Part shown: piece by piece, positions 40,565 to 47,161 of the stretch
How positions within the stretch are numbered: the stretch's first letter is position 1
Layout: each line of letters opens with the position of its first letter
NCBI GenBank assembly: GCA_003050645.1
Contig: PEBX01000018.1
Location: 1-47,161, forward strand
Direction of reading: 5' to 3'
Length of the DNA stretch: 47,161 bases
From: Candidatus Carbonibacillus altaicus
GTDB taxonomy: Bacteria > Bacillota > Bacilli > Thermicanales > DSM-22653
Position numbers and translations under genes: made by a program
The notes under the pieces: model-generated
Seen by the model: only the letters and a program-made list of their open reading frames with translations
What the model was told of the DNA's origin: nothing
The model's database searches: none

Positions 40565-40930
40565 GTGAGTTATATGGACGCCATACGTCACTGGCTAGAG
40601 ATTGAGCTCGTTGCCCGAGCCCGGCCGGAAGATAAAGCGGCAATAAAAACGGCCGATTTTTTTAATCGCATTTTACAGGAAGATCATCACATCATCATAA
40701 AAAATGTCCAGAAAGCGGATGATCGGTATCTCGTTACTTATGAGGAAAGCGGCGATTTGAAGGAAACGCGTTTTGATCGCTACCAGGTCGAAGGGCTACT
40801 TCTGGCCATTGAACACGAGCCGAAGTACGGCATTGTTTATCCGGAAGAGGAAGATGAGGAAGAGGCGGACGGCGAAGGAGGCAAACAAGGCAAAGACGGT
40901 GAAATCAACAGCAACCTGGAACATGAATAG
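40565..40930 (+). CDS. hypothetical acidic-tailed protein
   Basis: A 121-residue soluble protein that I do not recognise. Residues 1-90 look like a compact alpha/beta domain with no cysteine; residues 92-121 are a low-complexity tail rich in Glu, Asp, Gly and Lys. The start is GTG at 40565 with AGGAGG 8-9 bases upstream. It follows the YlaH-like gene after 53 bp on the same strand and is convergent with the DUF5665 gene, so it is probably the end of that small operon. There are no membrane segments or signal peptide. Confidence 0.75.
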   Translation: MSYMDAIRHWLEIELVARARPEDKAAIKTADFFNRILQEDHHIIIKNVQKADDRYLVTYEESGDLKETRFDRYQVEGLLLAIEHEPKYGIVYPEEEDEEEADGEGGKQGKDGEINSNLEHE

Positions 40931-41048
40931 CCGAACGATGAACCAAATAGATGAATGTTAGATCAAGATAGAACAAGAAGAGGCGGGAGAGAAGGCTGGG
41001 ACATATCAGAGAAGCGTATTAGAAAAACACGTGGCTTTTTTGGAGTGT

Positions 41049-41480
41049 TCAGCGCAAGGGTACTGAGCGATAAACGTCGACCAGATCGAGGATTTTGGCT
41101 ATGTACTCACCGATCAAAGGTAAGGAGACGAACTGTCTTAGAACGAGGACAAGGAGAGCGACGATCACGGTGGCTCCGATCGTGATACCGAACCCGCGAA
41201 CGACACCGGCTAAAAAATTGGTATAGATGATGCGAAAGGGGCGCGTGTAGTTATAAAGCAGGTCGTAACATTCCCCCTGTTCCATCATTTTAGCGAGGCG
41301 CGCCAGCGGACGGGTGGAGGCGAGAAGCGTTTCTAGCTCCGTCAAAAGTTGTTCGACTTTTTCCGGATCATGGCCTTTTGCTTGATCTTCACCAGGTTCA
41401 TCGGTATGATCGGGTAATGGAGAACGCCCCCGGTCTGTTTCTGGCTTAGAGGACAGGCGATAGGGTGGCATCTTTTTCAT
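41049..41480 (-). CDS. DUF5665 domain membrane protein
   Basis: A 143-residue protein: a polar N-terminal region of about 40 residues, a helix that could be coiled (EKVEQLLTELETLLASTRPLARLAKMMEQG), then a conserved YTNFLAGVVRGFGITIGATVIVALLVLVLRQF segment that forms one or two transmembrane helices and a closing LPLIGEYIAKILDLVDVY. This is the DUF5665 pattern; function unknown. The start at 41480 has GAGGAGG very close; a second in-frame ATG at 41471 is an alternative with more normal spacing. It is separated from the lipoprotein gene upstream on the minus strand by a terminator. Confidence 0.75.
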   Translation of the reverse strand: MKKMPPYRLSSKPETDRGRSPLPDHTDEPGEDQAKGHDPEKVEQLLTELETLLASTRPLARLAKMMEQGECYDLLYNYTRPFRIIYTNFLAGVVRGFGITIGATVIVALLVLVLRQFVSLPLIGEYIAKILDLVDVYRSVPLR

Positions 41481-41530
41481 CTTCTTCCTCCTCTCGATTT
41501 TATTGTACCAAATCGTAGCAAAAAATCGTA

Positions 41531-41564
41531 GAAAAAACCGCAGCCATCCTTCGATGGAGCGGTT
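41531..41564 (-). terminator. Rho-independent terminator of the YlaJ-like gene
   Basis: Read on the minus strand, AACCGCTCCATC and GATGGCTGCGGTT pair with one small bulge around a GAAG loop, followed by TTTTTTC. It lies about 95 bases beyond the lipoprotein stop codon. Confidence 0.8.
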
Positions 41565-41656
41565 GTGCTAAAACGATGCGTACGTAATCGCTATCGTAAA
41601 GCTAAGAAAGTGCGCGAGGGGGCTTTGAGTGCTGCTAGCGACGGCTGATCGCTCGA

Positions 41657-42400
41657 CTACTTAGCAGGTTCTGCGTTTGGTGAAGGCCCGGGCACCTTGT
41701 GCAAAGATGTCTTTTCTCCTGGGGTGGAAAACGGGCGTGTGTTCCCATCGATTTTTTGACGGTTTTTGGTCTGGCTCGGGAGCTGCGGAGAAAGACGGGC
41801 AAAAATATCGGCGAGCTCATTCATAATGCCGGCGAGCGGTTTTCCGCGTTTTATATCTTCATTGATAAGCCTAAGGCGGGTGAGAATATCGGGATCGGCG
41901 GTTACGATGGCCCGGCTGCCGTAAGGGTCCGACTTAAGCGCCTGGGCAACGGTATATTTCGTCGTCGTGACATGGGCACGGTCGAGATCTTCTTTGACAT
42001 CGATCCCGACGATGGCATAAGGCCCCAGGACGACGGCAAAAGCACTTTTTACATAAGGATCACGTGTCGCGAGTTGAGCGAGATGATCGGCGATGGCTTG
42101 GGCTTCTTCTCGCGTTTTTGGACTATCGGGCGGGGGTTCGTAACGGGCCGTATTCGGGACGCGTCTCGCCGGTGGCGTGATCAGACGGAGATCTTGCGCG
42201 CCGTTTTTTGGGGGAGCTGTTTTCTCAGGGATTCGATTAGCGGCTGTGTCCGTACGATTCATGTCATTCGTGTTGTTTTGAGTTGCGCCGGGCGAAGAAA
42301 AATCTGTCTCTTTTTCAGTTGGCGCCTGCCAAAGCGTCCCACAGCTCGTGAGCATAAGCAGCGTGAACAGGGTGACGGTTCGTATCGTGGTCTTCGGCAT
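41657..42400 (-). CDS. ylaJ: YhcN/YlaJ-family sporulation lipoprotein
   Basis: A 247-residue lipoprotein with a signal peptide ending in LLMLTSC (C20 as lipidated Cys), a Thr/Asn/Pro-rich linker of about 70 residues, and the YhcN/YlaJ domain (about 95-200): EEAQAIADHLAQLATRDPYVKSAFAVVLGPYAIVGIDV. The tail of about 40 residues is polar. Relatives are found in the spore inner membrane and affect germination, so the gene marks the host as a spore former. AAAGGAGAGAG on the minus strand supports the start. It lies within a YlaH/YlaJ-like neighbourhood as in B. subtilis, though with different strands and insertions. Confidence 0.87.
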   Translation of the reverse strand: MPKTTIRTVTLFTLLMLTSCGTLWQAPTEKETDFSSPGATQNNTNDMNRTDTAANRIPEKTAPPKNGAQDLRLITPPARRVPNTARYEPPPDSPKTREEAQAIADHLAQLATRDPYVKSAFAVVLGPYAIVGIDVKEDLDRAHVTTTKYTVAQALKSDPYGSRAIVTADPDILTRLRLINEDIKRGKPLAGIMNELADIFARLSPQLPSQTKNRQKIDGNTRPFSTPGEKTSLHKVPGPSPNAEPAK

Positions 42401-42552
42401 GGCTCTCTCCTTTCAATGTGTTTCTAAGGCCTTTCCGACTTCGCTAGAAAAACGCATCAGAACGCTTTATATCGATGCTTCATCGGTGCATCGGGCGTGA
42501 GAGAGGATAGAGACGTGCATCTGCCTTATTGATCTGCTGCCTATGCACCGGA

Positions 42553-42690
42553 TTGACAGTGAGGCGTGACTGTGTGAGTATAGTGTTACCAACCTGTACG
42601 TAAAATATTTTTCACCGCCCGGCGCCCCGTTTCTGGCGCAGGTACCGGCAGTCCCTATCGGGCAGTGGGTTAAGGCGCACGTCGAATAGG
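42553..42690 (+). promoter_or_regulatory. candidate promoter and GC-rich structured leader before the MidA-like gene
   Basis: TTGACA lies at 42553-42558, with GAGTAT 17 bp or TATAGT 20 bp downstream. The following leader has an unusually GC-rich part at 42615-42665: GCGCC (42622-42626) pairs with GGCGC (42635-42639), and GCCC (42617-42620) could pair with GGGC (42660-42663) around it. I match it to no known riboswitch or T-box. Confidence 0.35.
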
Positions 42691-42719
42691 CGAGAAAAAA
42701 AGTGATGAGGAGGCTGTCG

Positions 42720-44087
42720 ATGCCGGTTGTGAGACCTTTTGAAGGACCGTGTCGTGAGGTGCTTTTACAGACACTTAAAGCGGCACCTCTTCAGCGTATC
42801 AGTTTTGCCGAGTGGATGGAGCTTGCGCTCTACCACCCGACATGTGGGTATTATGTACGCGCGCAGGATAAGATCGGAAGGCAACATGATTTTATTACCA
42901 GCAGTCATGTTCATTCGGTTTTTGGCAAGTTCTGGGGGGCCCGTTTTGCGGCGTGGGCCGGGGAAAAAGCACTGGAGCTCATTGAACTGGGTCCGGGTGA
43001 AGGGCGTTTTGTGGGGGCGCTCCTCGATTATATGCGTGACGGCGCACCGAACGTTTACGGTCGGCTCACGGTTTATCTGTACGAAATCTCACCGTACCAC
43101 CGGATGAAAATCAACGAACGATTGGCCGATCACCGCGCTCAACTCCCGATTGTATTTATCGACGATTTAAGTGACGTGCCGGTGAAAGAGGCGCGGCGTG
43201 AGACCGACCTATGTCGCATTGTTTTTAGCAATGAGTTTTGGGACGCCCATCCCGTCGAACGCCTGCGCTTTCTTCCTGAAGGAGGCTTTGAAAGACAAGT
43301 CGTACGGCTTCAGGATGACGACAGGTGGCATCTTGCCTGGGAGCCATTTGCACTCCACGAGCCATTTGCACCCCACGATCCATTCGACAGCAGTTTGTCT
43401 GATCCGCATAAGGATCCTTTATTCGGTGAGGTCTTTGGAAAGAAGCGCTTTTATAAACGTGATGCAGGAACGATAGGCGTGGACGAGACCGAAATATCGA
43501 TGCAAGCGGCACAGATTGGTGAAGTTTTGCGTTTGATGGGTTTTCATCAAGACTGGCAGTCGACGCTCAGGTGGCTTCAGGAAGAAGTCAGGCTGCCGGC
43601 AGAAGAACTGTCCGCCTTTATGGATGACAGCGATCTTCAGATCGTGATCGAAGTCCCAGTTTTGGCGTATAAGACCTATCAAACGGTGCTTGGACGTCTT
43701 GCACCGGATACGATCGTGAGTATCGACTACGGCGCGGATCAAGTCGGGATGATCCTTAAGGCCTTACGCGGCGGCAGCTTGAGGGCCTTTTATGCTCATA
43801 CCATCCGCGATGATTTCTGGCAGTATCCGGGGCTCATGGATATGACAGTCGATGTACCTTTTCATCTTTTTATCCGAGCCGGAGAGTCGAGCGGTTATGA
43901 GACGCTCGCCTTTAAGAAGCAAGGGGTGTACTTGACCGAGCAGGGGATTTTTGAGTGGCTCCGCACGCCGCAGGATCATGATCCTTTTTCCGCGGAAGCC
44001 CGACAAAACCGTGCCATCGTTCAGCTCATTCAACCGGGCGGTATGGGCGATGCATTTTACGTACTTCTTCAGAAGCGTCATGCATAA
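42720..44087 (+). CDS. class I SAM-dependent methyltransferase, MidA/NDUFAF7-like
   Basis: A 455-residue protein of the COG1565 family. The N-terminal strings ISFAEWMELALYHPTCGYY and DFITSSHVHSVFGKFWG are typical; motif I is IELGPGEGRF, with EISP, NEFWDAHPVER and SIDYGAD further on. The mitochondrial relative methylates an arginine of a complex I subunit; bacterial roles are unclear. ATG at 42720 is chosen because GAGGAGG lies 6-7 bases upstream; an earlier ATG at 42702 precedes that site. Residues about 208-224 carry a small in-frame repeat (EPFALH, EPFAPH, DPFDSS) encoded by an 18-bp tandem repeat. The neighbour 4-kb upstream hydrogenase is complex I-like, but a link is only a guess. Confidence 0.87.
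   Translation: MPVVRPFEGPCREVLLQTLKAAPLQRISFAEWMELALYHPTCGYYVRAQDKIGRQHDFITSSHVHSVFGKFWGARFAAWAGEKALELIELGPGEGRFVGALLDYMRDGAPNVYGRLTVYLYEISPYHRMKINERLADHRAQLPIVFIDDLSDVPVKEARRETDLCRIVFSNEFWDAHPVERLRFLPEGGFERQVVRLQDDDRWHLAWEPFALHEPFAPHDPFDSSLSDPHKDPLFGEVFGKKRFYKRDAGTIGVDETEISMQAAQIGEVLRLMGFHQDWQSTLRWLQEEVRLPAEELSAFMDDSDLQIVIEVPVLAYKTYQTVLGRLAPDTIVSIDYGADQVGMILKALRGGSLRAFYAHTIRDDFWQYPGLMDMTVDVPFHLFIRAGESSGYETLAFKKQGVYLTEQGIFEWLRTPQDHDPFSAEARQNRAIVQLIQPGGMGDAFYVLLQKRHA
43341..43385 (+). repeat. 18-bp in-frame tandem repeat in the MidA-like gene
   Basis: GAGCCATTTGCACTCCAC (43341-43358) and GAGCCATTTGCACCCCAC (43359-43376) differ at one base and are followed by a 9-base partial copy. The array adds hexapeptides to a loop of the protein. 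Confidence 0.88.
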
Positions 44088-44143
44088 ATGTTTATAAAAG
44101 GCGCACGCTAAGACCATCCAGATGACGGGAGGTGTTTTCAAGC

Positions 44144-44548
44144 GTGCTTACGGAAAAAAAGATTAAGCGCCGCTTTGCCGCCCTTCTTGCTTTCCTGTTT
44201 ACTATGGTATACGTGCTCGGGCTGTGGTTACCGGAAGGACAGGCGATGGGCGGAAAACCGGGGGAGGCCAGTCTTGATACGATCCATTACGTCAAAGGCG
44301 ATCACCTGTATCTGGAATTTCGGGTTAAAGGTGTCACGTTAAAGGCTCCGAAAGAAGGGGTGAAGCCGGAAAAAGGAAAAGGGTATATCGCACTTTTGAT
44401 TGATGATGAAGAGGTGGCGCGCATCGACCGCTATGCCTACGTCTATAAAGGATTAAAACCCGGAAAACATGTTGTCAAAGTGATCTTAAGGACGCTGGAT
44501 CACAAACCGTATGGCGTAGAACACAGCTTCCCGATCGATGTGCAGTAA
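44144..44548 (+). CDS. hypothetical secreted protein
   Basis: A 134-residue protein with a signal peptide: basic start (LTEKKIKRRF), hydrophobic core (AALLAFLFTMVYVLGLWL) and a likely cleavage after GQA. The mature part is beta-rich, with DHLYLEFRVKGVTLKAP, YIALLIDDEEVARI and KPGKHVVKVILRTLDHKPYG, suggestive of an immunoglobulin-like fold as in copper-binding or metallochaperone surface proteins. No metal-binding motif is obvious. The start is GTG at 44144 with GGGAGG 11 bases upstream; a GTG at 44132 overlaps that site. It follows the MidA-like gene after 56 bp and is closed by a terminator. I do not recognise a named family. Confidence 0.7.
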   Translation: MLTEKKIKRRFAALLAFLFTMVYVLGLWLPEGQAMGGKPGEASLDTIHYVKGDHLYLEFRVKGVTLKAPKEGVKPEKGKGYIALLIDDEEVARIDRYAYVYKGLKPGKHVVKVILRTLDHKPYGVEHSFPIDVQ

Positions 44549-44594
44549 GGACGAACAGGCTCTGAACATGCTTCTTTCCTGTTAAAAAGTTCCA

Positions 44595-44634
44595 AACACC
44601 GTCGTACCGCGCTCGGCGGAACACGGTGTTTTTT
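44595..44634 (+). terminator. Rho-independent terminator after the secreted protein gene
   Basis: AACACCGT (44595-44602) and ACGGTGTT (44623-44630) form the stem base with a further CCGC/GCGG pairing inside; the run of T continues to 44634. Confidence 0.85.
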
Positions 44635-44896
44635 GCTGGCATCCGCTCGAAAAAGGCTCGACGATGATCATAAAGCGGAACTTCATGCTATAATATTCAG
44701 TGAGGCCTGTCTGGACATGGAGAATGTTTGCTCTTAAACAAGATGGTAAGAGGCCTTATATATGATACAGATCATTCATTGGTTGTGGTTCATCGTATGT
44801 GACACGTCGTAGTGCAGGGAACGAGGAGGTTCGTAGCAGTTTCAAATAACCTACCTGTTCTCGACTGTAACTCACTGTTTTTGATACTATAAAGAC
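44635..44896. other. spacer at the left flank of the IS607-type element
   Basis: No gene was recognised. TATAAT occurs at 44689-44694 without a convincing -35 box. The left end of the insertion element must lie somewhere before 44897, but IS607 elements lack terminal inverted repeats, so the boundary cannot be fixed from one copy. Confidence 0.5.
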
Positions 44897-45330
44897 ATGA
44901 AACTTCTATCCATCAGCGAAGCGGCAAAATAGCTTGGCGTGCACCCCAACCGTCTTCGGGAGTGGGAGAAAAAGGGCTCATCCGATCGATTCGGCTTCCG
45001 AGCGGCCACCGAAGATACCCGACAGAAGAAATCGACCGCATCCTGAAGGCGGGAGGGATGAACGAAACAGAAGCCGATGCGGTCGCTCTCTATGCCCGGG
45101 TCTCGACGAAAAAAGAGGCCGACGCGGGAAACCTCGAACGGCACCTGAAGTTCTGTGGCGTAGAAATCGAAGTGATCTCACCGAAAGAACCGGAAGAGGC
45201 GCACGCGGAGCTCGTTCAGGATCTTCTGGCTATCGTCACGTCTTTTTCCGCCAGAATCTACGGGGCCCGTGGGGGTAGGAAAATCCGCCAGGGCTTTCAG
45301 GAGTTGATGCACCGTGTCCGTGAAGAATAG
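44897..45330 (+). pseudogene. tnpA: IS607 serine recombinase TnpA, inactivated
   Basis: Starting at ATG 44897, the frame reads a MerR-like helix-turn-helix (KLLSISEAAK, stop, LGVHPNRLREWEKKG). A TAG at 44930-44932 breaks it, most simply a TTG-to-TAG change. One base is then missing near 44974-44976, since the continuation LIRSIRLPSGHRRYPTEEIDRIL is in the next frame. The recombinase domain follows with its nucleophile in LYARVSTKK, but after NLERHLKF it jumps to the late part of the domain (CGVEIEVISPKEPEEAHAELVQDLL), so roughly 60-70 residues in the middle are deleted. The end (SARIYGARGGRKI) is intact and overlaps tnpB. Three separate lesions make it non-functional. Confidence 0.9.
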
Positions 45331-46984
45331 CTTCACGATCATCGGGGAATTCTTCCCCGAAGTTTACCCGGCCTTTCGGTCCGGGAAGTGGACCCGGGGC
45401 GAAGAAGATCCCCTGGCCACCGAGATGCGACTTTTCTCCGCCTGTTCTCGGTGGTCGTATAAGCGGATTGTGAAGGGGGCCTCCCGCAAGGACATCAAAA
45501 AGCAAGGCCAGGATCTTTTTGGCCTTAACTCCCGCTACGTCGATGATGCCCGCCTGAAGGCGCAGGGCATGATCGATGCGCAGAAAGAACTTCTGGAGCT
45601 TCATATCGAAACGACCGAAGCGAAGCTTCGAGGGGCGCGAAAGAAACTCAGCTGGGCCACAAAGAAACGAAATCGGGCCGAGAAAAACGGCCTTCCGAAA
45701 GACGAACTCCGGACGCTTGAGCGAACTCTACAAGCAATACAGGCGCGCGTCTCGGCGCTGGAAAAGAAGTTAAGGGAGTTAAAAGAACACAAAGAAAACG
45801 AAACCGTCCCAACCATAATTTTTGGAGGAAAAAGGCTCTGGCGGGATGTCAGCAAGAAAAAGGCCACCCGGGACCAGTGGCGGGCGGCCCGTAAAAACCG
45901 GCTCTACGCTCGCGGAGACCGCACCAAAGGCGGAAACCCCAACATGAAGATCACCTTCGACGGGCATGCATTCCGCATGACCGTTACGATTTCTCATCTG
46001 TCGGAGCCGACCGGCGTGGACGCCCTGGGTCGACCGATCATGCGTCGGGCCCCCCGCGTTCTTGGGCGACTCTGGATTCCCGCAAAATATCAGGCGCGCC
46101 TTCTCGGGTGGCTTGCCGAAAAGCGGCCGTACACCGTGGAGATGATCCGGGGCCTGGACGGACGCTTTCGCGTTCACATCGCGCTGGAACTGGACGAACG
46201 TCCCGAGACGGATCTTTCCCGCGGCGTTCTTTCCGTCGACACCAATCCCGACGGTCTTGGGATTGCCAACGTCTCTTCCCACGGTCTTCCCGAACCGTGG
46301 CCGAAAGGATTCCGGATTCCCTACCCGAAGAACCTGGGCAAATACGACGGGGAGTTTCAAATCATTTCCTATCCATCGGGATTTCTGTATATCCGAGTGC
46401 CTGAACTCGCCTACGCTTCGGGACATAGGCGCCGGTATCTCATCGGCGTCCTGGCTAAGGTGGTCGTGGACATCGCCAAAGCGTTGGGGAAACCTCTGGC
46501 GATGGAAACGCTAAGTTTCGATCAAGGGAGGCTTGACCGGGGAAAAACGTTCAACCGGATGGCCTCCCAGTTTCCCTATGCGATGGTCCTTCAGGCTTTG
46601 ATGCGACGGGCGATCAAAGAAAACGTTGGGTACAAACACGTCCCGCCCCAGCACACCTCTACCATCGGCCGGCTCAAGTATGAAAAGAAATACGGCGTTC
46701 CTATTCACTGTGCAGCGGCCCTGGTCATCGGCAGACGGACCATGGGTTTTCGGGAGCGCATGACGCGCGAGGTACGAGACTTTGTACTCCAGGTGAAAGA
46801 ACGGTTGAAACCGATGGGTCATCGTTTTCCAAGGGAAGGAATCGGGATGACCCGGAAGGTCGAAGCCGCGCTTCAGGCGCTGGAGACGAAACTTTTTCTA
46901 CACAATGGGCTTGCCCGCTGGCAACAAGAGAGTTTCTTCTCCTGCTGGCGCGAACTCAAAACGCTTGCTTTGGCCTTCCGGTGA
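45314..46984 (+). CDS. tnpB: TnpB-type RNA-guided nuclease homologue of an IS607 element
   Basis: TnpB proteins are RNA-guided DNA nucleases, ancestors of Cas12, that help the transposon persist. The 556-residue protein is longer than common TnpB (about 400), partly through a charged coiled-coil insert at about residues 85-162. The RuvC nuclease parts are visible: VLSVDTNPDGLGIANV with D309, then LAMETLSFDQ with E398, then HTSTIGRLKYEKKYGVPIHCAAALVIGRR. The zinc ribbon (two CxxC) normally found before RuvC-III is absent, and the position of the third acidic residue reads I-H-C-A-A-A, so catalysis is uncertain. The start is GTG at 45314 with AGGAG 10 bases upstream, overlapping the tnpA remnant by 17 bases. 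The frame itself is intact. Confidence 0.9.
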   Translation: MSVKNSFTIIGEFFPEVYPAFRSGKWTRGEEDPLATEMRLFSACSRWSYKRIVKGASRKDIKKQGQDLFGLNSRYVDDARLKAQGMIDAQKELLELHIETTEAKLRGARKKLSWATKKRNRAEKNGLPKDELRTLERTLQAIQARVSALEKKLRELKEHKENETVPTIIFGGKRLWRDVSKKKATRDQWRAARKNRLYARGDRTKGGNPNMKITFDGHAFRMTVTISHLSEPTGVDALGRPIMRRAPRVLGRLWIPAKYQARLLGWLAEKRPYTVEMIRGLDGRFRVHIALELDERPETDLSRGVLSVDTNPDGLGIANVSSHGLPEPWPKGFRIPYPKNLGKYDGEFQIISYPSGFLYIRVPELAYASGHRRRYLIGVLAKVVVDIAKALGKPLAMETLSFDQGRLDRGKTFNRMASQFPYAMVLQALMRRAIKENVGYKHVPPQHTSTIGRLKYEKKYGVPIHCAAALVIGRRTMGFRERMTREVRDFVLQVKERLKPMGHRFPREGIGMTRKVEAALQALETKLFLHNGLARWQQESFFSCWRELKTLALAFR

Positions 46985-47161
46985 CTCCGTTTAGCCGGGT
47001 GTTCGGACAAACCCGGCAGGGCGAATCTGACAGATCGGTGCTTGCGGTGGCGGAACTCGCCACCTCTACTCCGGCGCACTCCGTTCTGCGGGTGGAAAAC
47101 ACCCCGTAAGTCCGTGCAGACGAGTCCGCAGTACTGGGAAGGAAGACCTTCCCGTGAGCAC
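46985..47161 (+). ncRNA. candidate omega (guide) RNA scaffold at the 3' end of tnpB
   Basis: The 177 bases after tnpB are GC-rich and packed with hairpins: GCCGGGT/ACCCGGC (46994-47000 with 47011-47017), GGTGGCG/CGCCACC (47046-47052 with 47058-47064), GGGTG/CACCC (47090-47094 with 47100-47104) and GGGAAGG/CCTTCCC (47136-47142 with 47147-47153). For TnpB systems the guide RNA is known to come from the 3' end of tnpB through the right end of the element, with the guide read from flanking DNA. The RNA may begin inside tnpB. The last visible bases after 47153 could be the right end or the guide. Confidence 0.65.

Larger units (their letters stand above)
44897..47161 (+). mobile_element. IS607-family element (tnpA remnant, tnpB, 3' RNA region), right end not fixed
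   Basis: A decayed serine-recombinase gene overlaps a tnpB gene, the standard IS607 order, and a highly structured non-coding region follows tnpB up to the window edge. The base composition is clearly richer in G and C than the neighbouring genes, which points to acquisition by transfer. With tnpA broken, the element probably cannot move by itself unless another copy supplies the recombinase. Confidence 0.85.

Noticed and set aside
41699-42427. Long plus-strand frame opposite the YlaJ-like gene
   Set aside because: The minus-strand frame has a lipobox, a ribosome site and a clear family match; the other strand is a shadow.
42600-42719. T-box leader, because of a GGTACCGG string
   Set aside because: The conserved T-box core sequence, specifier stem and antiterminator are not present.
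45779-46426. Long minus-strand frame inside tnpB
   Set aside because: It lies fully within a GC-rich gene with recognisable RuvC motifs on the plus strand.

Overview
The window reads as chromosomal DNA of an endospore-forming Gram-positive bacterium of the Bacillales type. Supporting signs are Bacillus-like neighbourhoods (sppA followed by a YteJ-like RDD gene; a YlaH-like gene near a YhcN/YlaJ-type spore lipoprotein), strong AAGGAGG ribosome binding sites, lipobox lipoproteins, and a Bacillus-style Pho box. A group 4 hydrogenase, a TsdA-type cytochrome and an IS607/TnpB element of the kind common in thermophilic Firmicutes suggest a thermophilic, chemolithotrophically flexible organism, perhaps near Hydrogenibacillus or Carbobacillus. 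That placement is inference from gene content only.

Layout. 1-1345: end of an ectoine/5-hydroxyectoine operon (ectC 3' end, ectD, terminator). 1581-6676: sppA, an RDD membrane gene, an APC-type permease and, convergent to it, an NhaA-type antiporter. 6828-18981: a complete-looking C-P lyase phosphonate locus. On the minus strand it runs phnF, phnG, phnH, phnI, a fused phnJ-phnK, phnM, a hexapeptide transferase and phnL. Divergently on the plus strand it has the transporter phnD, phnC, phnE1, phnE2, behind four TTTACA boxes spaced every 11 bp, a textbook PhoP-type site. 19364-25297: a polysaccharide deacetylase, PduL, a 3-methyladenine DNA glycosylase, a DUF4870 protein, a PatB-like C-S lyase and its LysR regulator. 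25587-29464: a three-gene respiratory cluster of a TsdA-like diheme cytochrome c, a bd-like membrane subunit with a C-terminal c heme, and a second related membrane subunit. 29851-31939: pepA and hsp20. 32220-40180: a group 4 membrane-bound [NiFe] hydrogenase operon (hyfB, C, E, F, G, I) ending in an overlapping ArsR-type regulator. 40248-44548: YlaH-like, DUF5665, YlaJ-like, MidA-like and hypothetical genes. 44897-47161: an IS607-family element with a decayed tnpA, an intact tnpB and a structured 3' region that probably is its guide-RNA scaffold.

How the parts work together. The phn locus imports phosphonates (PhnDCE), loads them on ribose triphosphate (PhnGHI with PhnL), trims the triphosphate (PhnM) and cleaves the C-P bond (PhnJ part of the fusion), under phosphate control. 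The cytochrome cluster could pass electrons from thiosulfate, or another donor, to a bd-superfamily membrane complex. The hydrogenase could couple proton reduction or H2 oxidation to ion pumping.

The most unusual points are the PhnJ-PhnK fusion with a four-cysteine motif at its junction, the TsdA plus bd-like module with its c-heme domain, a hydrogenase large subunit that ends exactly where maturation cleavage would occur and whose operon lacks a ferredoxin subunit, the zinc-ribbon-less TnpB with its putative guide RNA, and many unrelated 16-22 bp tandem repeats scattered through spacers and even inside genes.
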